Assembly (NCBI RefSeq): GCF_014641615.1
Contig: NZ_BMIB01000001.1
Coordinates: 1,612,769-1,676,768 of the forward strand
Length of the DNA stretch: 64,000 bases
Source: Filimonas zeae
GTDB lineage: Bacteria; Bacteroidota; Bacteroidia; Chitinophagales; Chitinophagaceae
Reading direction: 5' to 3'
The notes under the pieces were generated by a model, which was not told the DNA's origin, did not search any database, and saw nothing but the letters and a program-made list of their open reading frames with translations. Below are positions 19,036 to 27,617 of this stretch, in pieces. Numbering within the stretch: the first letter of the stretch is position 1; the number at the start of each line of letters is the position of its first letter. The position numbers were made by a program, and so were the translations under genes.

Positions 19036-20301
19036 TCATGAACGCATCACGCCTATAGTATTGCCTTTCCAGTCGGGGAAGAGAACCTTATCATTATGAA
19101 TATTCAGGTGTTTACCTGCCACTTCACTGAATACGCTGCGGAAGTCGGTGGTTACGGCCAGGTCGCGTCCGTCTTCCAGGTTTTCTACAGAAAGTGGCTG
19201 CACGTTACCATGTACTTTACCGCCGTTTACATCATTACCCAGCACAAACAGGCAGGAAGCACGGCCGTGATCCGTGCCGCCGGTTCCGTTCTGTTTTACT
19301 GTGCGGCCAAACTCGGTCATAGTCATCAGTGTTACATCGTCCTGTAAAGCGCCCAGATCTGTCCAGAAGGCTGTAATGCTGCTGCTGAGGTCGGTTACAT
19401 TCCGGGCAAAAATTCCGGTGGCTGTACCCTGGTTAAAATGCGTATCCCAGCCGCCGGATTCGGCAAACGCCACTTCCAGGCCCACATCCATTTTAATCAG
19501 CTGGGCTATCTGCTTTAAGGCGTTGCCCAAAGCACTGGTGGGGTAAACGGCACCGTTGGCTGGTACGTATTTAGATACATCTGTTTTCTGTAACATTTTC
19601 ACCGCATCAAAGCTTTCTTTGCCGGTTTCTTTTAACAACGAGGAAGATGTTTGATCGTACAGTTCTTCAAAGCTTTTTGCGGCCATGTTGGCAGCCATGG
19701 GGTTGCCCTTCATCTGTATAGAAAAATCGCGCAGATTACTGATGGCAATAGCAGCGTTATCGCCATAAAAAGAGCGGGGCAGGGAAGAGGTAAGACTTAC
19801 CGAACGAAAAGGGGAAGCATCATGCCCCAGTAAACCCGCAGCCCGGTTTAGCCACCCGCTGGCAGTGCCTTTATTAAAGGGCGTGCCTGATTCCATATAA
19901 TCCTGCGCATCAAAGTGAGAACGGGTGTTGTTGGGCGATCCTATGCCATGTACAATAGCCAGCCTGTTTTCTTTAAACAATGGTGCAAAACTACTCATGG
20001 CGGGGTGCAGGCCAAAACGCCCATCCAGATCAATCAGCGGGTTGTTATTGCCCTGTGTAGCAGCCGTCATAAACAAACCGGGCCTTGCTGCTTTCAGGTA
20101 TTCATCTGTAAACGGGGTAACAGCCATCAGGCCATCCATTGCCCCCCGCTGAAATATGCATACCATTATCTTATTCTTCTTATACAGGCCGGTTGCCTTA
20201 CGGCTGCCGGCTGCCCTTGCCATAAAGTTGGGCACACCACCAATGCCTATGCCAAACAATGCCAGCCCACCTGCTTTTATAAATGCTCTGCGCGATGTCA
20301 T
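19036..20301 (-). CDS. DUF1501 domain protein (sulfatase-like fold, Tat signal)
   Basis: 421 residues. The N-terminus MTSRRAFIKAGGLALFGIG has the twin-arginine pattern RRxFxK followed by a hydrophobic stretch, so folded export to the periplasm is likely. The body matches the DUF1501 family, which has an alkaline-phosphatase/sulfatase-like fold. Seen phrases are MVCIFQRGAMDGLMAV, FGLHPAMSSFAPLF, LAIVHGIGSPNNTRSHFDAQ, ESGGWDTHFNQG, TMTEFGRTVKQNGTGGTDHG. The His/Asp spots (RSHFDAQ, GGWDTH, GTDHG) are the conserved putative metal ligands. Its biochemical role is not established. It lies 18 bp downstream of the DUF1800 gene, a pairing that recurs in many Bacteroidota and Planctomycetes. Confidence 0.88.
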   Translation of the reverse strand: MTSRRAFIKAGGLALFGIGIGGVPNFMARAAGSRKATGLYKKNKIMVCIFQRGAMDGLMAVTPFTDEYLKAARPGLFMTAATQGNNNPLIDLDGRFGLHPAMSSFAPLFKENRLAIVHGIGSPNNTRSHFDAQDYMESGTPFNKGTASGWLNRAAGLLGHDASPFRSVSLTSSLPRSFYGDNAAIAISNLRDFSIQMKGNPMAANMAAKSFEELYDQTSSSLLKETGKESFDAVKMLQKTDVSKYVPANGAVYPTSALGNALKQIAQLIKMDVGLEVAFAESGGWDTHFNQGTATGIFARNVTDLSSSITAFWTDLGALQDDVTLMTMTEFGRTVKQNGTGGTDHGRASCLFVLGNDVNGGKVHGNVQPLSVENLEDGRDLAVTTDFRSVFSEVAGKHLNIHNDKVLFPDWKGNTIGVMRS

Positions 20302-20319
20302 ATGCTGTGTTTTTGTAGA

Positions 20320-22176
20320 TTATCTTCTTTGAAATTCCGGACTGCCTATAATAATGCCTACCACCTGCGATAACTGATATTTATTAGCTGGTGCCATAGC
20401 TGTTGCTGCTGCTTTGCTGCGTTGCGCGGCGTAGCCGGGCTGTATGGTTTCCGGGGTTTCACGGTCTGGCTGCTGCATGGTGTTTTTGGCAGCGGCTTTA
20501 TCTATCTTTTGCTGCAGGCGTGGATCGTTTAATAAAGGTGTTAACCGTTGTATAGTGGCTTCGCTGTTGCGTTCCGGCATCAGCAGGCGGCAGTAAGTTG
20601 CCAGTGCCGCTTCTGCACTCTCCGGCTCATGGTTATTGTTCAGCGCCAGCAGATTAAAGCTTACACCAGGTACCCGGCCCGAGGCCAGCGCCAGCCCAAA
20701 GTTCATTCTGTTAAGCAGCGAGCCGGTGTTAATCCAGTACGTGCCTTTGTCGGGAAAGCCGGTGGGGGCCTGATAATAGTATATTCTTTCGCCCATGCGG
20801 CTTATCCATGTATATAATTGATAAGGCTGGTGAATGCGGGCATCTAATCCTCTTACAGCACTTATAGCCAGTTCAAATGGTGACTTGGTTTTTTCGCGCA
20901 GGGCATCACTGCTCCAGAATTCCGGGGCATTTACCATAGTGATCAGCACCTGTTTAATATCCCCTTTTTTGTCGATAAAGGTTTTTGCCATCTTATCTAT
21001 CAGGCTTTGTGGCGGATTATCACTTACAAATTTTACGGCCAGTTTGCGGCTGATAAAAGTGGCAGTGGAGGCGTGGTGAGCCAGCATATGCAATAATTCC
21101 ACGCCTTCTTCATAGCCGCCGTTGGCCGCAAACTGTTTGCCTAATACTGTTTTGGTACCCATATCGTGGCGGTTGGGCTGAAACAAAAAATCGCCGGTAT
21201 GCACTACGCCTCTGCGTTCCAGCGCAGCCGGATTGGCACTTTCCAGGCGCTCGCGGTTAGCTTTGTTATAATAATCGTTCATGGGGTAAAGCGTCCAGCC
21301 GGTAAGTACACGGGCTGCTTCTGTTACATCCTGTTGTGTATAACCACCATCCACCCCCAATGTATGCAGTTCCATTACTTCCCGTGCATAGTTTTCATTC
21401 AGGCCACCTGCTTTCTTTTTTCCGCCCTTACCATTGGGCATTTCTTTGGCGCCGGTGCTGTTAAAGTTGTCCAGATAGGTTAGCATAGCAGGCGATTTTG
21501 CCGTAGCCAGCAACAGTTCTTCAAACCGGCTCAGGGCATGAGGGCGTATCACCTCTCTTTCGTACACAGGAATATATTGTTCACAATCGTTTTTAGTAAA
21601 CGATACATTAAAGTGGTTAAACCAGAAGCTGGTAAGTACTTCCTGCAGCTGATTTTGTGTATAGGCCGCACGTAATACTTTCTGATTAATAAAGAGTCTT
21701 GTAAGCTCCTGCACCGGCTTTAATCCCTTCTGTTGCATATATTGCTGCAACATATCCCTATAGGCTTTCTGATCGCCTTTGTTTACAGAATCTTTATTAA
21801 TAAAGCCATCCTGTATAGCCATACGCTGTACCTGTGCATTGCGTGGGTAAGTATTTACAATTTCAGTATTGCTGAGTGTTAAGGCTTCATTACCCTGTAA
21901 CAACACCTGTAACGAATCATCCGGAAGGCGGGCTTCCAACTGTTGCTCAAACCATTTTTCCAATCCTTGTTTTACTACTGCTTCTACCTGGCCTGGTGTG
22001 GCGCCATAGGTAAAGCGGCTGAGCAAATGAGCAGCAGCCTGCTCTTCAGTAAGTCCGGCCTTACGCCATGGGAAGCGTAAAGAAGAAAACCGGGCGCCTG
22101 CGATAAAGGAACTCAGTATTGCCAGGAACACGCAACAACTGCCTGTTACCACAGCAATCCGCAATAGTTTTTTCAT
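20320..22176 (-). CDS. DUF1800 domain protein
   Basis: 618 residues with an N-terminal membrane or signal segment (about 5-28, AVVTGSCCVFLAILSSFIAG). The body is a DUF1800 protein: HLLSRFTYGATPGQVEAVV, FWFNHFNVSF, TYLDNFNSTGAKEMPNGKGG, NENYAREVMELHTLGVDGGY, TQQDVTEAARVLTGW, KLAVKFVSDNPPQ and the C-terminal SPFELAISAVRGLDA. The family has no firmly known activity. It is nearly always encoded next to a DUF1501 protein, as here, so a joint envelope function is likely. The gene is preceded by a 460-bp region with no supported gene, so its promoter should lie there. Confidence 0.88.
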   Translation of the reverse strand: MKKLLRIAVVTGSCCVFLAILSSFIAGARFSSLRFPWRKAGLTEEQAAAHLLSRFTYGATPGQVEAVVKQGLEKWFEQQLEARLPDDSLQVLLQGNEALTLSNTEIVNTYPRNAQVQRMAIQDGFINKDSVNKGDQKAYRDMLQQYMQQKGLKPVQELTRLFINQKVLRAAYTQNQLQEVLTSFWFNHFNVSFTKNDCEQYIPVYEREVIRPHALSRFEELLLATAKSPAMLTYLDNFNSTGAKEMPNGKGGKKKAGGLNENYAREVMELHTLGVDGGYTQQDVTEAARVLTGWTLYPMNDYYNKANRERLESANPAALERRGVVHTGDFLFQPNRHDMGTKTVLGKQFAANGGYEEGVELLHMLAHHASTATFISRKLAVKFVSDNPPQSLIDKMAKTFIDKKGDIKQVLITMVNAPEFWSSDALREKTKSPFELAISAVRGLDARIHQPYQLYTWISRMGERIYYYQAPTGFPDKGTYWINTGSLLNRMNFGLALASGRVPGVSFNLLALNNNHEPESAEAALATYCRLLMPERNSEATIQRLTPLLNDPRLQQKIDKAAAKNTMQQPDRETPETIQPGYAAQRSKAAATAMAPANKYQLSQVVGIIIGSPEFQRR

Positions 22177-22638
22177 TGAATACTTTATTTAATAAATGCT
22201 TTAATTGACATCTTCAACTCCGTAGCTTTCCTTCTTCCTCCGCTTACGCAATGCCTTCCGGGCATTGCAGCGCTCATAGGGGAACCGGCAGCATAAAGCC
22301 TGCAACTGCTGTGCCCTTTTGGAATAACCTGTTTTATAGCTTAGTCTTCGTACGTATACTATTGACTATGAAGGGTACAAAAGGTTTAGCGCTACAGGAA
22401 TGTTAATATTGACTTTTTTACAACTACCATCTCAATCGCCTTTGAAACGCGGTTGGGCTGGTGAGTCTCTTTTGATCACCATGTTCCGGAAATGGCAGAT
22501 AATACTCATAAATGTACAAGAGAAACGGGCTGTTATTATTCATTTTTGTACAGTAAGCAAATGGTATAGGATACGCCATTTATTTATGGCTAAAAACAGT
22601 TTTGCTTTTTGGTAACTGAAGTATAAATAAGACAAGTT
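22177..22638. other. Intergenic region upstream of DUF1800 and the deacetylase pseudogene
   Basis: 462 bp. A minus-strand frame from about 22335 to the stop at 22201 reads as a Cys/Arg/Lys-rich peptide (CCRFPYERCNARKALRKRRK then KESYGVEDVN). It has no ATG, so it may be the tail of a lost gene or chance. The rest is AT-rich; short TGTAC-containing words occur at about 22520-22560. Confidence 0.4.
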
Positions 22639-23296
22639 ATGACAACCAGAAAAGACTTTATTAAAACAGCCGGACTACTGGGTATGGCAGGCATTATACC
22701 CCCGGCATTAACGGCTACCCCTATTGAAAAGCAGGCAATGCGGGTTGCATCTCAATGGGCAGATGGCAGCCGCCTGGTGGTATCTGCCCATTGAGATGCA
22801 GTTTGAGGCCGGAGGACAACCGGAAAATGCGGAAAGTCCGTTTCCGCAGAATATGCAGCAAGGGTATAAAGACCTGCCTGCGGAAACCTGGTACCAATAC
22901 GGCTATAAAGAGGGGATTCCGCGTATGCTGGACAACTGGGATAAACACGGTATTAAGGTAAGCTCGCATATGGTAGGCGCTGCCGTGGCTAAGAACCCTG
23001 CCCTGGCAAAAGAAATAGTACAACGTGGCCACGAAGCTGCTGCCCATGGCATGAGCTGGAGCCGCCAGTTTGATATGAGTTATGAAGTAGAGAAAAAGTT
23101 TATCCGTGATGGGGTGGAAGCAGTAAAACAGGCTACCGGTGCTACAACGGTGGGTTATAATGCCAACTGGCTTAGAAGGGGAGAAAACACCCACGATCGT
23201 ATAGGAGGCAGTCCACAAATGGTAAAAATGACGGGTGAGTTACTCAGGTACATGCAGAAACATAAGGGCGTGGTGTTCAAAAAGAAGAAGAAATAA
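22639..23296 (+). pseudogene. Polysaccharide deacetylase, frameshifted and internally deleted
   Basis: The gene starts at ATG 22639 (MTTRKDFIKTAGLLGMAG, a Tat-like export signal) and reads into VASQWADGSRLVVSAH, then stops at 22792. The family continues in another frame with MQFEAGGQPENAESPFPQ, HGIKVSSHMVGAAV, RGHEAAAHGMSWSRQF and TVGYNANWLRRGENT. This is the NodB-like carbohydrate esterase fold of the PuuE/allantoinase-type deacetylases. GENT is then joined directly to HDRIGGSPQMVKMTGELL, which is the C-terminal end of the same family (normally ...STHDRI). Some 80 or more central codons are therefore missing. One frameshift plus one internal deletion make an active enzyme very unlikely. The break lies at a perfect inverted repeat. 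Confidence 0.8.
22746..22800. repeat. Perfect 19-bp inverted repeat at the deacetylase frameshift
   Basis: TGCATCTCAATGGGCAGAT (22746-22764) is followed by a 17-bp loop and its exact reverse complement (22782-22800). The right arm sits where the reading frame of the deacetylase breaks. It is not a terminator: no T-run follows and it lies inside the gene. Confidence 0.9.
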
Positions 23297-23395
23297 CGCA
23301 AATGATTCTGACGGATAAAACAGCAATACGCGAATAGCAGCGTTTTATGCTGGTATGATGTTTTTATGTGCTGTTATGTACTAAAACCTAAGCAT

Positions 23396-23584
23396 ATGAA
23401 TACAACCACTATTAACACCGCCAATGTAGCTAAAACGGATGAAAAACGGTTTAAAGAGGATGAGCGCCAGCACGATAAAAAAGGAGATAATAAAGGATTG
23501 GAGAAAACGGAACACCAGCCGGAGCCTGCCACTGGCGATAAATGTTCCGGCAGCATTCACCGCCACAACACACCAGCTAAATAA
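23396..23584 (+). CDS. Small hydrophilic protein of unknown function
   Basis: 62 residues from the ATG at 23396; the frame is open ten codons further upstream, but that part looks non-coding. The sequence is Lys/Glu/Asp/Thr rich (MNTTTINTANVAKTDEKRFK..., GDNKGLEKTEHQPEPATGD) and ends SIHRHNTPAK, with no membrane segment or signal. It looks intrinsically disordered. It lies 35 bp upstream of the acidic protein gene and may be co-transcribed with it. No family recognised; real but modest support from codon pattern and composition. Confidence 0.45.
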   Translation: MNTTTINTANVAKTDEKRFKEDERQHDKKGDNKGLEKTEHQPEPATGDKCSGSIHRHNTPAK

Positions 23585-23619
23585 CCTGTAGAATTTAATA
23601 ACCAGTAAAAATACCATCT

Positions 23620-23925
23620 ATGTTTTATATACTTAATGATTACGCTATAACCGAACTGGATGTTGAACCAGTAATAATTAATAGTCTACAGGCTGCCTGG
23701 CCAGGCGGGGAACATGACGAAGACGACGATTTTGATGAAGAGGAAGATGAGGAGGATGTGCCGGGTATAGCAGACGGAGATGCGGCTGAAGAGGCATTAC
23801 CTGTGCTGGACGATGAAGATTTGGAGGATGCAGATATTGATGAAGATGAAATAGAAGATATTGAGTGGGACGAAGAGGATGATTTTGAAGAGGAGGAAGA
23901 TGACGATGATACGGAAGAGCCTTAA
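23620..23925 (+). CDS. Extremely acidic small protein
   Basis: 101 residues. The first 30 (MFYILNDYAITELDVEPVII, then NSLQAAWPGG) look like a small folded or membrane-interacting head. The remaining 70 are mostly Asp and Glu (for example EDDDFDEEEDEEDVP and EWDEEDDFEEEEDDDDTEEP), giving a very low predicted pI. Such tails may bind basic proteins or divalent cations, or act as DNA mimics; nothing here decides among these. The start is the only ATG before the head. The acidic codon runs (GAA/GAT/GAG mixed) argue against a simple nucleotide repeat. No family recognised. Confidence 0.6.
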   Translation: MFYILNDYAITELDVEPVIINSLQAAWPGGEHDEDDDFDEEEDEEDVPGIADGDAAEEALPVLDDEDLEDADIDEDEIEDIEWDEEDDFEEEEDDDDTEEP

Positions 23926-24079
23926 GATAATACCAGAACATTCCTTATTGCCCGCATGTAGGTAAAAGGGAGTGTTTTAGGTTTTGGTCGTGTTGTTGAG
24001 TGAAAGAGGCTATCTCGTCTGAGACGGCCTCTGTTGTTTATTACGGTTGCTGCTATGGCTATTGCATGGAGTGAAAATT

Positions 24080-24108
24080 AAAGAGGCGCCTTTCAGGGGC
24101 GCCTCTTT
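24080..24108. terminator. Bidirectional hairpin terminator next to topA
   Basis: AAAGAGGCGCC (24080-24090) and GGCGCCTCTTT (24098-24108) form an 11-bp perfect stem with a 7-nt loop, 3 bp past the topA stop. It has A/T runs on both sides. Confidence 0.8.
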
Positions 24109-24111
24109 AGG

Positions 24112-26457
24112 TTATTTCGCTTTCTTCTTCCTCGCCACCTTTTTGGGTGGGTTGGCTTTCAGCTCTTCTATAATAGCTTTTACCTCTTCTATAGTCAGTT
24201 CTGCGGCTCTTTCCTGTTGCTCTTTGCTCAGCTTGTAGTTGCGCAGTCCCTGCTTAATATAAGGGCCATAAGGGCCTTTCAGTACCTGAATTTTTTCTTT
24301 CTCAAACACTTTAATCGTGCGCTCGTCTTTTGCCTGGCGCTTTTCTGCAATCATGGGCGCTATTTCTTCCAGCGTTACGCTGTAAGGGTCCATTTCCTTG
24401 TTAAGGGAATAGAACTTTTTATCGTGCGCGGCATAAGGGCCAAAACGACCAATGTTAACGCTTACTTCAGAGCCTTCAAACTCACCCAGCTGGCGGGGCA
24501 GTTTAAACAGCTCCATTGCTTCATCGTAGCTAATGGTTTCAATGCTCTGGCTGGCTTTTAACTTGGCAAAGCGTGGCTTTTCCTCATCATCGGCATGGCC
24601 AATCTGTACCATGGGACCATAACGGCCCATACGGGCAATTACTTTTTTACCACTGGCTGCGTCTACACCCAATTCGCGTTCGCCTTTGGCACGCTCTGCA
24701 GTTTCCAGGGTAACTTCAATATTGCTGTGGAAGGGTTTGTAAAACCCGTCAATCATATTGTTCCACTTCAGTTTACCGCCTGCTATTTCATCAAACTCTT
24801 CTTCAATACGGGCGGTAAAGTTGTAGTCCATTACCTTTTGAAAGTGTTGTTTCAGGAAGTCAGTAACCACCAGGCCCAGATCGGTAGGAAACAGTTTGGA
24901 TTTTTCCGCACCGGTATTTTCCTGAACCACTTCTTTTTTAATCTCGTCCTTTTTGGTCAGTTCCAGAATGTTCACATCTCTCTTTACGCCTTCTTTATCC
25001 CGCTTTTCCACGTAGTTACGCTTCATAATAGTGGAAATGGTAGGGGCGTAGGTAGATGGACGGCCAATGCCCAGTTCTTCCATCTTCTTCACCAGCGAGG
25101 CTTCCGTGTAACGGGGGCCGGGGCGTGTGAATTTTTCGGTAGCAGTCATACGGTTAAAGTCCAGCTGCTGGCCGGTAGTTAACGGTGGCAGCATGCCTTC
25201 TGTATCGTCCTCGTCTTCTTCTTCGTCTTTACCCTCCAGGTATACCTTTAAAAAGCCGTCGAACTTCATTACCTCACCGGTAGCGGTTAACAGGTCTTTA
25301 TTGGTAGAGATACTGATTTTTGCAATGGTTTTTTCAAACTCCGCATCACTCATTTGTGAGGCGATAGTTCTTTTCCAGATCAGTTCGTACAGGCGGCGTG
25401 CATCTGCATCATCTACCGTATGTGCATTCATGTAGGTAGGGCGGATAGCTTCGTGCGCTTCCTGTGCGCTCTCGTTTTTGTTTTTATACTGGCGGCTCTG
25501 ATAGTATTGGTTGCCGTAGCTATGCGTAACCTCGTTACGGATATCGCCCATAGCGGTATCACTCAGGTTTACGCTGTCTGTACGCATATAGGTTATTTTA
25601 CCGCTTTCGTACAGCTTCTGCGCCAGTAGCATGGTTTTACTAACACTGTAACCCAGTTTACGGGAGGCTTCCTGCTGCAGAGTTGAGGTGGTAAAAGGTG
25701 CGGCGGGTGTACGTTTGGCAGGTTTAACCTGTATATCAGCCACTTTATAAGCAGCGCCCTTGCAGCTTTCCAGAAACTGCTGTGCGGTTTGCTGACTGTT
25801 TATTTTAGCAGGGCCATCTGCTTTAAAGCTTACTTTCTTTTTATGAATGTCTTCTGCGGTAAAAAACGCTTCTACCTTATAGCTGCTTTCTGCTTTAAAG
25901 GCGTTGATTTCGCGTTCGCGTTCCGCAATCAGACGTACGGCTACGCTTTGCACACGTCCTGCACTAAGGCTGCGCTGCATACCTATTTTACGCCACAAAA
26001 CCGGGCTCAGTTCAAAACCCACCAGCCTGTCCAATACACGGCGGGCCTGCTGGGCGTTTACCAGGTCCATATTAATACGGCGCGGGGTTGCTACTGCTTT
26101 TTTAATGGCAGGGGCTGTAATTTCATGAAACACGATGCGTTTGGTGTTTACGGGATCCAAACCCAGTACTTCAGCCAGATGCCAGCTGATACTTTCCCCT
26201 TCACGGTCCTCATCCGATGCTAACCAAACCTCATCGGCTTTTTTGGCAAGTTGTTTCAATTCTTTTACCACCTTTTCCTTATCCTCTGGCACCATATAAC
26301 GGGGCAGGTAGTTGTTATTAAGGTCTATACCCATATCGTCCTTTTCCAGGTCGCGGATATGCCCGTAACAGCTTTTTACCTCGAAATCATCACCAAGAAT
26401 TTTTTCAATGGTCTTTGCTTTCGCCGGAGATTCGACTATTAAAAGGTTTTTTGCCAT
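24112..26457 (-). CDS. topA: DNA topoisomerase I (type IA)
   Basis: 781 residues, the full type IA enzyme that relaxes negative supercoils. The TOPRIM domain opens the protein (LLIVESPAKAKTIEKILG; acidic triad region ASDEDREGE at about 80-88). The NAQQARRVLDRLVGFELSP and SAGRVQSVAVRLI motifs follow, and the catalytic tyrosine lies in GKITYMRTDS (Tyr at residue 290). The C-terminal part carries the Bacteroidota-type repeats without Cys4 zinc fingers (IGRFGPYAAHDKKFYSL, LKGPYGPYIKQGLRNYKL) and ends in a basic tail (KKVARKKKAK). This tail type replaces the zinc ribbons of the E. coli enzyme. It has its own hairpin terminator. Confidence 0.97.
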   Translation of the reverse strand: MAKNLLIVESPAKAKTIEKILGDDFEVKSCYGHIRDLEKDDMGIDLNNNYLPRYMVPEDKEKVVKELKQLAKKADEVWLASDEDREGESISWHLAEVLGLDPVNTKRIVFHEITAPAIKKAVATPRRINMDLVNAQQARRVLDRLVGFELSPVLWRKIGMQRSLSAGRVQSVAVRLIAEREREINAFKAESSYKVEAFFTAEDIHKKKVSFKADGPAKINSQQTAQQFLESCKGAAYKVADIQVKPAKRTPAAPFTTSTLQQEASRKLGYSVSKTMLLAQKLYESGKITYMRTDSVNLSDTAMGDIRNEVTHSYGNQYYQSRQYKNKNESAQEAHEAIRPTYMNAHTVDDADARRLYELIWKRTIASQMSDAEFEKTIAKISISTNKDLLTATGEVMKFDGFLKVYLEGKDEEEDEDDTEGMLPPLTTGQQLDFNRMTATEKFTRPGPRYTEASLVKKMEELGIGRPSTYAPTISTIMKRNYVEKRDKEGVKRDVNILELTKKDEIKKEVVQENTGAEKSKLFPTDLGLVVTDFLKQHFQKVMDYNFTARIEEEFDEIAGGKLKWNNMIDGFYKPFHSNIEVTLETAERAKGERELGVDAASGKKVIARMGRYGPMVQIGHADDEEKPRFAKLKASQSIETISYDEAMELFKLPRQLGEFEGSEVSVNIGRFGPYAAHDKKFYSLNKEMDPYSVTLEEIAPMIAEKRQAKDERTIKVFEKEKIQVLKGPYGPYIKQGLRNYKLSKEQQERAAELTIEEVKAIIEELKANPPKKVARKKKAK

Positions 26458-26507
26458 GCTGCAATATTAAATCAATCAGTTAAAAGACAAACAATGTTCT
26501 CATATTT

Positions 26508-27365
26508 TCAAAATAAATTGAAATCTGCGATCTGCTGCTGAACAGATTGTTCCCGGTAAATCTGACTATGTCCCCATCCGGTAGTTTGTACAAAGGTTAC
26601 ATGCGGCAGATGTTTAAGCCGGGTATCGGCTGTGTCGGCAAAAGGGCAAATCTTGTCCTCCGTGTCGTGCAGCCACATTACCGGCTGCTGCAGGTGCTGA
26701 ACAATGCGGTTTACCGAAAACCACTGTACGGGATGTCCTCCTGCCGCCTCCAGCCTGGTAACAAAAGCGGCATGGGTAGCAGGGGAAAGCCGGAAAATAT
26801 GGTTAAACTGATGCACAGCACGAGAAAGCTCAGAAGCTGGCGCTATCAGCGTCAGTTTCAGGTCAGGCTGCTGTAGTTCTTCCGCTGCCAGAGCCACCGC
26901 CAGGGCACCTATGGAGTGAGACAGAATGCCATTTACCGGGCCGAAACGGTGGATAATATCCAGTATAATCTGTTTATATTCAACAATATTCAGTTTTTTT
27001 CCATCGCTGATGCCATGGCCGGGCGCATCAAAAGCCAGCACCCGGTAACCCAGCTGCAGAAAACGGGTTACATAGTCTTCAAAACGGTAACTGAAGCTGT
27101 CAAACCCATGGCAAATGAGCAAAGTATGGGTGGCGGGCATACCCTGTGGCAGCCATTCAAAACCCCTGATGGTCAATTGCTGAAAAGTGAGGGAAACAGG
27201 CGTACCCTGTTGAAATACAGGAGGCATTTCCCTTTTGGGCTTACCGCTGTAAGGGGTGCAGAATAGCTGGAAAGCGGCTTCGGCTGCTATCCGGGGAGAT
27301 ACGCTGCCAAGTGTTCTGAACCTGGCCCTGTAATACCCTTTTGCTATCTTCTGTAAAAGCTTCAT
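26508..27365 (-). CDS. Alpha/beta hydrolase
   Basis: 285 residues with the classic fold order. The oxyanion-hole strand is HTLLICHGFDSFSYRFE. Then come YRVLAFDAPGHGISDGKKLN and the nucleophile elbow GILSHSIGALAV (Ser in SHSIG). The acid lies in WLHDTEDKICPFADT, and the catalytic His in TTGWGHSQIY near the C-terminus. All three triad residues are present, so it should be active as an esterase, lipase or peptidase. The substrate cannot be read. There is no signal peptide, so it is cytoplasmic. It lies about 50 bp upstream of topA on the same strand, and may be transcribed into it. Confidence 0.85.
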   Translation of the reverse strand: MKLLQKIAKGYYRARFRTLGSVSPRIAAEAAFQLFCTPYSGKPKREMPPVFQQGTPVSLTFQQLTIRGFEWLPQGMPATHTLLICHGFDSFSYRFEDYVTRFLQLGYRVLAFDAPGHGISDGKKLNIVEYKQIILDIIHRFGPVNGILSHSIGALAVALAAEELQQPDLKLTLIAPASELSRAVHQFNHIFRLSPATHAAFVTRLEAAGGHPVQWFSVNRIVQHLQQPVMWLHDTEDKICPFADTADTRLKHLPHVTFVQTTGWGHSQIYREQSVQQQIADFNLF

Positions 27366-27617
27366 CCGGTTTAAGGTTTAAAAAAAGCAGGGCAACAAAT
27401 TATAAGCCCTTCAAAAATAAGGGATTCGAAGTTGGAATTTTTTTTTAATGCCGTACGTATTTTTTCTCTTTGCGTACTCTTTTAACACGGAGAGAGCGTA
27501 AAAGCATTGTTTTGATGCCTTACTTTCTTTCCTGAAAGCAATGGCTATGGAAGCGTTCCGGGGGGAAACTGGCTTTTATAGCCTTTCTTTTTTTATGCCC
27601 GCTGTAGTTTGCCGTTC

